Source of the DNA: Polyodon spathula
Lineage: Eukaryota; Chordata; Actinopteri; Acipenseriformes; Polyodontidae
NCBI RefSeq assembly: GCF_017654505.1
Contig: NC_054538.1
Coordinates: forward strand, 26,499,674-26,563,673
Reading direction: 5' to 3'
DNA length: 64,000 bases
Shown here: positions 59,019 to 64,000 of the stretch, in pieces
How positions within the stretch are numbered: the stretch's first letter is position 1
How the letters are laid out: every line of letters begins with the position of its first letter
The notes under the pieces: model-generated
Told to the model about the DNA's origin: nothing
Databases searched by the model: none
Seen by the model: only the letters and a program-made list of their open reading frames with translations
Made by a program: the position numbers and the translations under genes

Positions 59019-61607
59019 GATCTGGATACGTCCAGAGGTTGCTGTGAATAGTGCAGCTGACAACAAGGGAAAGACCTTGTGACAGCATGGAGAGACAGCT
59101 GACAGGAGGAAAGAGACCCCATTGGGGCTGGCAAGGGTTAGCTACCCTTGTTGGCAGTATCCAGCTCTATGTTTTCAAAGGTAAACAGGATGCTGGAGAC
59201 ATCCACCCAAGGCTTAAAGAAATTAAAAAGAAAAATACCCATAGAGTCTACGAGAGTTGGGGCAGAAGATGACTCAACGTTGAATAACATGTATAACGGC
59301 TTAGGAACGGAAACTGATATGAGAATGGAGAGTTCTTCACAAAAGACTAGTTCAAGATTTGTAGTTAGCAAAGACATGGAACTCCAGGTCTGTGTCTACA
59401 GCTGGAGCAAGGCGACAACGGTCAGGGATTTGAAGATTCTTCAAGGGCAAATGAAATGCTTGAGGGAGAAGGGACAACGGCCTTGCATTGATCAATACTT
59501 CTTACGAAGTCAGCTGAATGAAATCCAGCGACAGGAAGCAAACCACAGTTCGCAAGTTATCAGCACCCTGTCATAGACGTGAGGAGGACTTGCATGGATA
59601 CAGCTAGTGATGAGCCTGATGACCCTTGCCAACCCGGTCAGATGAACCAGTGTAAGACAGAAAAGAACCTCAACCGGCACAAGCCTGGAGTTAAATGGCC
59701 AAGAGCTTGTGAGAAAACTGCATGGGACACAGTAAACGTGGATCTCTGTTTTGCTTTGGAAAGGTTAAGTGGAACAGTTGAAAAGAAGCTGGATACATTT
59801 GGGGACATCATCTACCAACAATTCGAGCATACATGGATGACATGACAACAATGACTACAACAGTAGCCTGCACTAATTGGTTATTGGGCAAATTATCCAA
59901 TAACATAGAATGGGCACGAATGCAATTCAAGCCCACTAAATCAAGGAGCATCTCTATAATTCAAGGTAAAATAGTAGGTAAAAGGTTCTACATTAATGGT
60001 GAGGCGTAACAACAGTGTCCAAGAAGCCAGTGAAAAGTCTAGGGTGATGGTACGATGGGGATCTAAAGGACACAGTTCATGTGGGAGAAGTTAGACAACA
60101 AGCAGTGGAAGGGTTGAAGAGCATAGACAGCAGCGCTTTATCAGGCAAACTGAAACTCTGGTGCTTTCAGTTTGGTCTACTGCCAAGACTGCTGTGGCCA
60201 CTGACTGTGTACAAGGTTTCCTTGACAACAGTTGAGAAGCTGGAAGCTTTAATCAGTTCATATGTCAGGAAATGGTTGGGAGTTCCACGCTGCCTCAGCA
60301 GAGTGGGACTTTATAGTAAAGGAATACTGCAGCTACCAATCTCTGCTCTAATAAAGGAGTTTAAGTGCGCAAAATTCCGACTAGAAATGACATTAGTGGA
60401 TTCACATGACACATGTGTAAGGGAGGCAGCATCTGTGTTGAAAACTGGAAGAAAATGGGCGGCAAAGAAAGCTATGGAAGATGCTAAGGCTGCCCTTCGA
60501 ATCGATTATATTATGGGGCAAGTTCAGCATGGAAGAGGGGGTCTTGATCTCAGTACATCTGCTCCTACATAGCACAAGACAACCCCAGCTCAATGGAGGA
60601 AGCTGGTAGTCAACAAGGTGCAAAAGCAGGAGGAGAGGATCAGGGGTATAAAGGCCATTTACCAGGTCAAGCAGGGAGAATGGATGAGATGGGAGAGTGT
60701 GCAACAACGCAAGATCGGCTGGCAAGACCTATGGACAATGGAACAGAGCAGGATCAGTTTCCTCATCAGATCAACATATGATGTTCTCCCATCACCACAG
60801 AACCTAAACCTCTGGGTGCTTGAGGATCCCTCATGTCCTATGTGTTCATCACCTGCAACATTAAGTCACATTTTGACAGTATGTAAGGTGGGTCTTAGCC
60901 AAAGACGGTTTACTTGGAACCATGACCAGGGGCTGCGATGTTTGGCCTTAGCATTGGAAGACAAGCATAACCTGACCAATAAGTTGCCACCAGTTCCATC
61001 AAAGCATTACACATAAAATATAATATTCCAGAGAGCAACCACCAAGAAAAGGTGTTAAAACCAAGCCTTGCCCAGGACAACTGGAAGCTGCTAGGGACAG
61101 CAAGATGCTGGCAGATGTTGATCAATGGCTTATTTTTCCACCTGGGATTGCCACCACTAACCTTCGACCAGACATTGTCTTGTTGTCTGTCACACCTTGT
61201 TCATCTGGTAGAGTTAACAGTGCCATGGGAAGATGCTGTGGATGAGGTGTATGAAAGGAAGAAACTTTGGTATGCTCAACAAGCTGCTGAAGCGGAACAG
61301 CGAGGATGGAGAGTCCGAGTTTAGCCAGTGGAGGTGGGTTGTCGAGGATTTTTGGCACACTCTACAAACCGGTTTCTCAGAGATGTCAGGTTCAGTGGCC
61401 AAGAGTTGCGTCACACAGTGAAGAACTTATCTGAAGCAGCAGAAAGGAGCAGCAACTGACTGTAGTTGAGATGGAAAAATTCTGGATGGGGATCTCAAGC
61501 ACAATAGAAAGAAAGAAACTGATATACGGGTAAGTAAGCTGGGCTGAGTTGAGTGGGGGATGGAGGGAGGTGATACTGAGATGCCAGAATCACTGTCGAG
61601 CCCTCTT
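59019..61607 (+). pseudogene. R2/NeSL-like retroelement ORF, internally deleted
   Basis: Pieces in three frames follow the order of a restriction-like-endonuclease LINE. The N-terminal region carries a decayed zinc-finger-like WSKATTVRDLK (59400) and YFLRSQLNEIQ. RAYMDDMTTMTTT holds the RT active site YMDD at 59830-59841, then KLKLWCFQFGLLPRLLWPLT. A CCHC knuckle C-x2-C-x7-H-x4-C lies at 60834-60884 and LRPDIVLL / VELTVPWEDAVDEVYERKK near 61155-61265, resembling the PD-(D/E)XK nuclease. The fingers and most of the palm before YMDD are deleted. The exact clade is uncertain. Confidence 0.8.
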
Positions 61608-62028
61608 GAGGTGTCGTGGGCTAGTCGACAAAACACCAAGGACAGAAGGTGCCCACTTGAAGACCCCAGAGATGTACCCTACTTAGCTCAATCCAGACGG
61701 TTGTCATACTGATGCGCTGGGGAGACCGCACTGTGGTTGATCCCCGGAGCCAGCATCACAACCGTTGTGTGTGCTGATGTGCAGGGGAGGCAAAATAAGC
61801 TGATCCCTGGAGCCAGCATTACACTTCAGCCATCAACACCAGGCAGAAGGATATCTACATCAACAGATGGAAAGAAACGCAAATAGATGGAGATGCAGAT
61901 GTATCACATTGGTTTACTTTAAAGCTACGTCTTAGTTGGTGCTTATTTTGGTGAGAGCCGAGTTTAAATCAGCCGAGTTTAAATCAGGTGTTTTTTAAAA
62001 CATCTACTCTCGTGTAATGGAAATCTTG
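61608..62028 (+). repeat. Direct repeat of R2-like element, right copy
   Basis: This is the second copy of the 58611-59018 block, in the same orientation. Here it continues into GGTGCTTTGGGATAACTATG and AAATAAAAACC, which looks like the 3' UTR and polyadenylation end of the element. The block is therefore probably the element's 3' UTR. Confidence 0.9.
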
Positions 62029-62109
62029 ATGGTGCTTTGGGATAACTATGTTGTTAAAGGCACTAAATAAAAACCAGTTGTATTATATTGTATGTTGCAT
62101 AATTATGAA

Positions 62110-62805
62110 ATACACTTTCCGTGCGCAGGTGTAGAAGTGATGCAGTGCACAAGCCAACGACAAACAAAACAGTACTGGTGAAATGGTGGTTTATTTATAA
62201 TCCACATTCTGATGAAAACTGTAATGAAATGGAGGGCTGGCAACGGTGTGCATTATACAGTTCAATAAACAATGGGCTGCAGTCCCGAAATAATAGACAC
62301 AGTTAATCACACACACAAAAAAAGTCCAGAGTGAGTGTTTGTGGTGAAATACAATTTTAATCCGTGAACTATGGTGCAGTGTTGTCCGGGTTTGTGTTGG
62401 CCTTTAGCAACCGCTTCGGATCATGTTAGCTGTCTAATAATAACAAACAGTATAATTAGACTTGACAAGACAAACAAAACACTCACGGAAATGTTTCGCT
62501 CTTCCATGTGTTCTCTTAACCATAAACAAAGGAACAGATCACCGAGCCACTTCCCCTATTTTTACCTTCAGTCACGCCCCCTTGGTTCATCTCCAATCCA
62601 TAGTTGCCATATCACCTTTCCTCTGGAGCGATGACTTAATGTACCGCAGCTGTGCCCCCTTTCTAGATGGCTGGCTTCCACCTAACCCTGGGAATGAATT
62701 GTCAGGCCATCCAGTCCAAGGCATTCTGTTCCCTTTACACTGCGTCCTCACAGGTCGGAGGGAGATTTATCACCAAGAATCATTCTGTCTCTGTCATGGT
62801 GTCAT
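62110..62805 (-). mobile_element. LTR-like repeat, copy 3 (antisense)
   Basis: Same family and orientation as 663-1332, sharing CCTGGGAATGAATTGTCAGG and GGATCATGTTAGC. On the minus strand it ends with AATAAACCACC and a stretch matching the U5-like end of copy 2 (GCACTGCATCAC). No internal coding region is attached. Confidence 0.62.
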
Positions 62806-62827
62806 TTGTAACTTACATGGTTGACAA

Positions 62828-63125
62828 TCATTTAAGTCTTGTGGTGTCAATGATGCCCTGCACACCTTCTATTTGTTCTGGGGAGATGTTCTCAATTTTA
62901 TTTTCCAGGCTGGTCAGTTCCACCTGTCCGAATGGTCCTCCTCCTGTGCATGTAGTCGCAGACCGGTACTGAGCAATCTTCTCTTTAGTTTTTCTTTTCA
63001 GCTCAGTCAATTTTGTCAACAAGTCTATCTCGCTTTGGCTGTAGCACAGGGCATTGACCTAACAAGGTATTAATTTAAAAATACCTCCTCCACTAAAATT
63101 TCTAACTCCTCTGCATACAGTTTTA
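62828..63125 (-). pseudogene. Harbinger Myb/SANT-like protein relic
   Basis: On the minus strand, LYAEELEILVEEV (near 63110) is followed, after a disrupted piece, by LTKLTELKRKTKEKIAQYRS and TGGGPFGQVELTSLENKI (63022-62890). The layout of a trihelix start followed by K-rich helix and TGGGP..LT.LE is typical of the NAIF1-like / Harbinger Myb-like DNA-binding proteins. The middle is frameshifted and the C-terminus absent. Confidence 0.65.
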
Positions 63126-64000
63126 GTTTGTATTGCCTCTGCCTGTCCCCTGTGGAGGTCTGCATCTGTTGATTCCTCATTTTTGATCAATGTAAGCCAC
63201 CTTTACTGTAGGGACAATTCAATAATTGATAATTTAATGTTTATCTGGGTTTATTAGTTCTCTGATTAATAATATTTAATTGATGTGTTACAAAGATCAA
63301 GGATTTACAATGAACACACATACATGCACAGACACAAGGAATGTTAAATCAGCAGTAGTATTTTATTAAATACACAAATATTAAACAGAAATCAAAAAAG
63401 TCAGAAAGTAAATCTCTTAATCTCTAAGCACAAAACACAAATTCAAACTCTCACTGCACTCATGCTGGCTAGCAGGGAATTGAAATATAACACTGCCTGT
63501 CTCCTCACACACAAAGCGGCAGCTCGAGCAAGCTGTGACGTAGCTAGTAGCTTGCTCACACACACAGGCCCACATACAAGCACACACCCAGCCTAACTGA
63601 AATGATGTAGAAAATCTTAGAATATATCGCATTAAGCTTATCAGTGGTATATAGATTAAGTATTTGTCAAGTTTACTTGTAAAAAAATTCATCATACCAA
63701 TATGAGGTAGACTACTTATAGTTACTTCATCAAGTTTCACTAAAAGTTATTTCACTTGCAAAGTGTGCAAACAAAATAATTAACAGTTCAATTCTATGTG
63801 AATGTGTTACAATTAATTAATTTAGTTCCATGAAAGGAAAATGCAGCTGGAATTATACTCAACGATTCCTTGAATCTTAGACTTTTGGTCCTCTCATTGA
63901 AGTGTCCAGTACAAAAGGCTCTCCTCTCAGCAACAAAGTCTTCCATCCCACATTGGATCAAACTCGACAACAAAGCTTTTAATTCTTGATAGAATCAACA
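63126..64000. other. Terminal stretch, nothing assigned
   Basis: Contains CA-rich segments near 63540-63590 and a short open frame on the minus strand (63740-63417) without recognised motif. Confidence 0.35.

Overview
The window is a slice of a vertebrate nuclear genome, most likely a ray-finned fish. It is AT-rich, intron-rich and dense in retro- and DNA-transposon relics. Two genes are recognisable, both on the + strand. The first is a complete nine-coding-exon RNASET2, the secreted or lysosomal acid ribonuclease T2 (6591-12185). The second is the 5' part of RPS6KA2 (RSK3 kinase): a first coding exon at 34991-35083 and the next exon at 57622-57738, separated by a 22.5-kb intron. The gene continues beyond the window. 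RNASET2 lying upstream of RPS6KA2 on the same strand is the order known from human 6q27, so this is a conserved linkage. A further candidate RPS6KA2 first exon, splicing in the right phase, lies between them at 20448-20609. A sturgeon- or paddlefish-like host is only a guess, based on the look of the repeats.

Layout. 1-6590: a LINE RT fragment, an antisense LTR, AT microsatellites, a CCAAT/E-box-bearing stretch, a CLEAR-like E-box, a LINE tail and a local duplication just upstream of RNASET2. 6591-12185: RNASET2. 12236-15135: a large inverted repeat around a tRNA-derived SINE and a Tc1 pseudogene, placed directly behind the RNASET2 stop codon. 15780-17640: an antisense Penelope-like element. 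17810-34990: mostly featureless intergenic or intronic DNA with the candidate exon, a Tc1 end, an antisense solo-LTR candidate, a ZMYM1-like hAT relic and a perfect 103-bp tandem duplication. 35084-57621: the RPS6KA2 intron, packed with a candidate MITE, an almost complete Tc1 element, a HARBI1 relic, a ZBED5-like hAT pseudogene split by a LINE and an LTR, and a nested hAT/LINE/piggyBac complex. 57739-64000: the next intron, with an internally deleted R2-like retroelement between roughly 410-bp direct repeats, another LTR copy and a Harbinger Myb-like relic.

The two host genes do not act together in a pathway; their proximity is synteny. Almost all other coding signal is decayed transposon protein. 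No prokaryotic features, CRISPR arrays, tRNA genes or rRNA genes were seen. I found no clearly new host system. The most interesting structures are the direct-repeat-flanked R2-like element, the nested insertions inside the RPS6KA2 intron and the candidate alternative RSK3 first exon.
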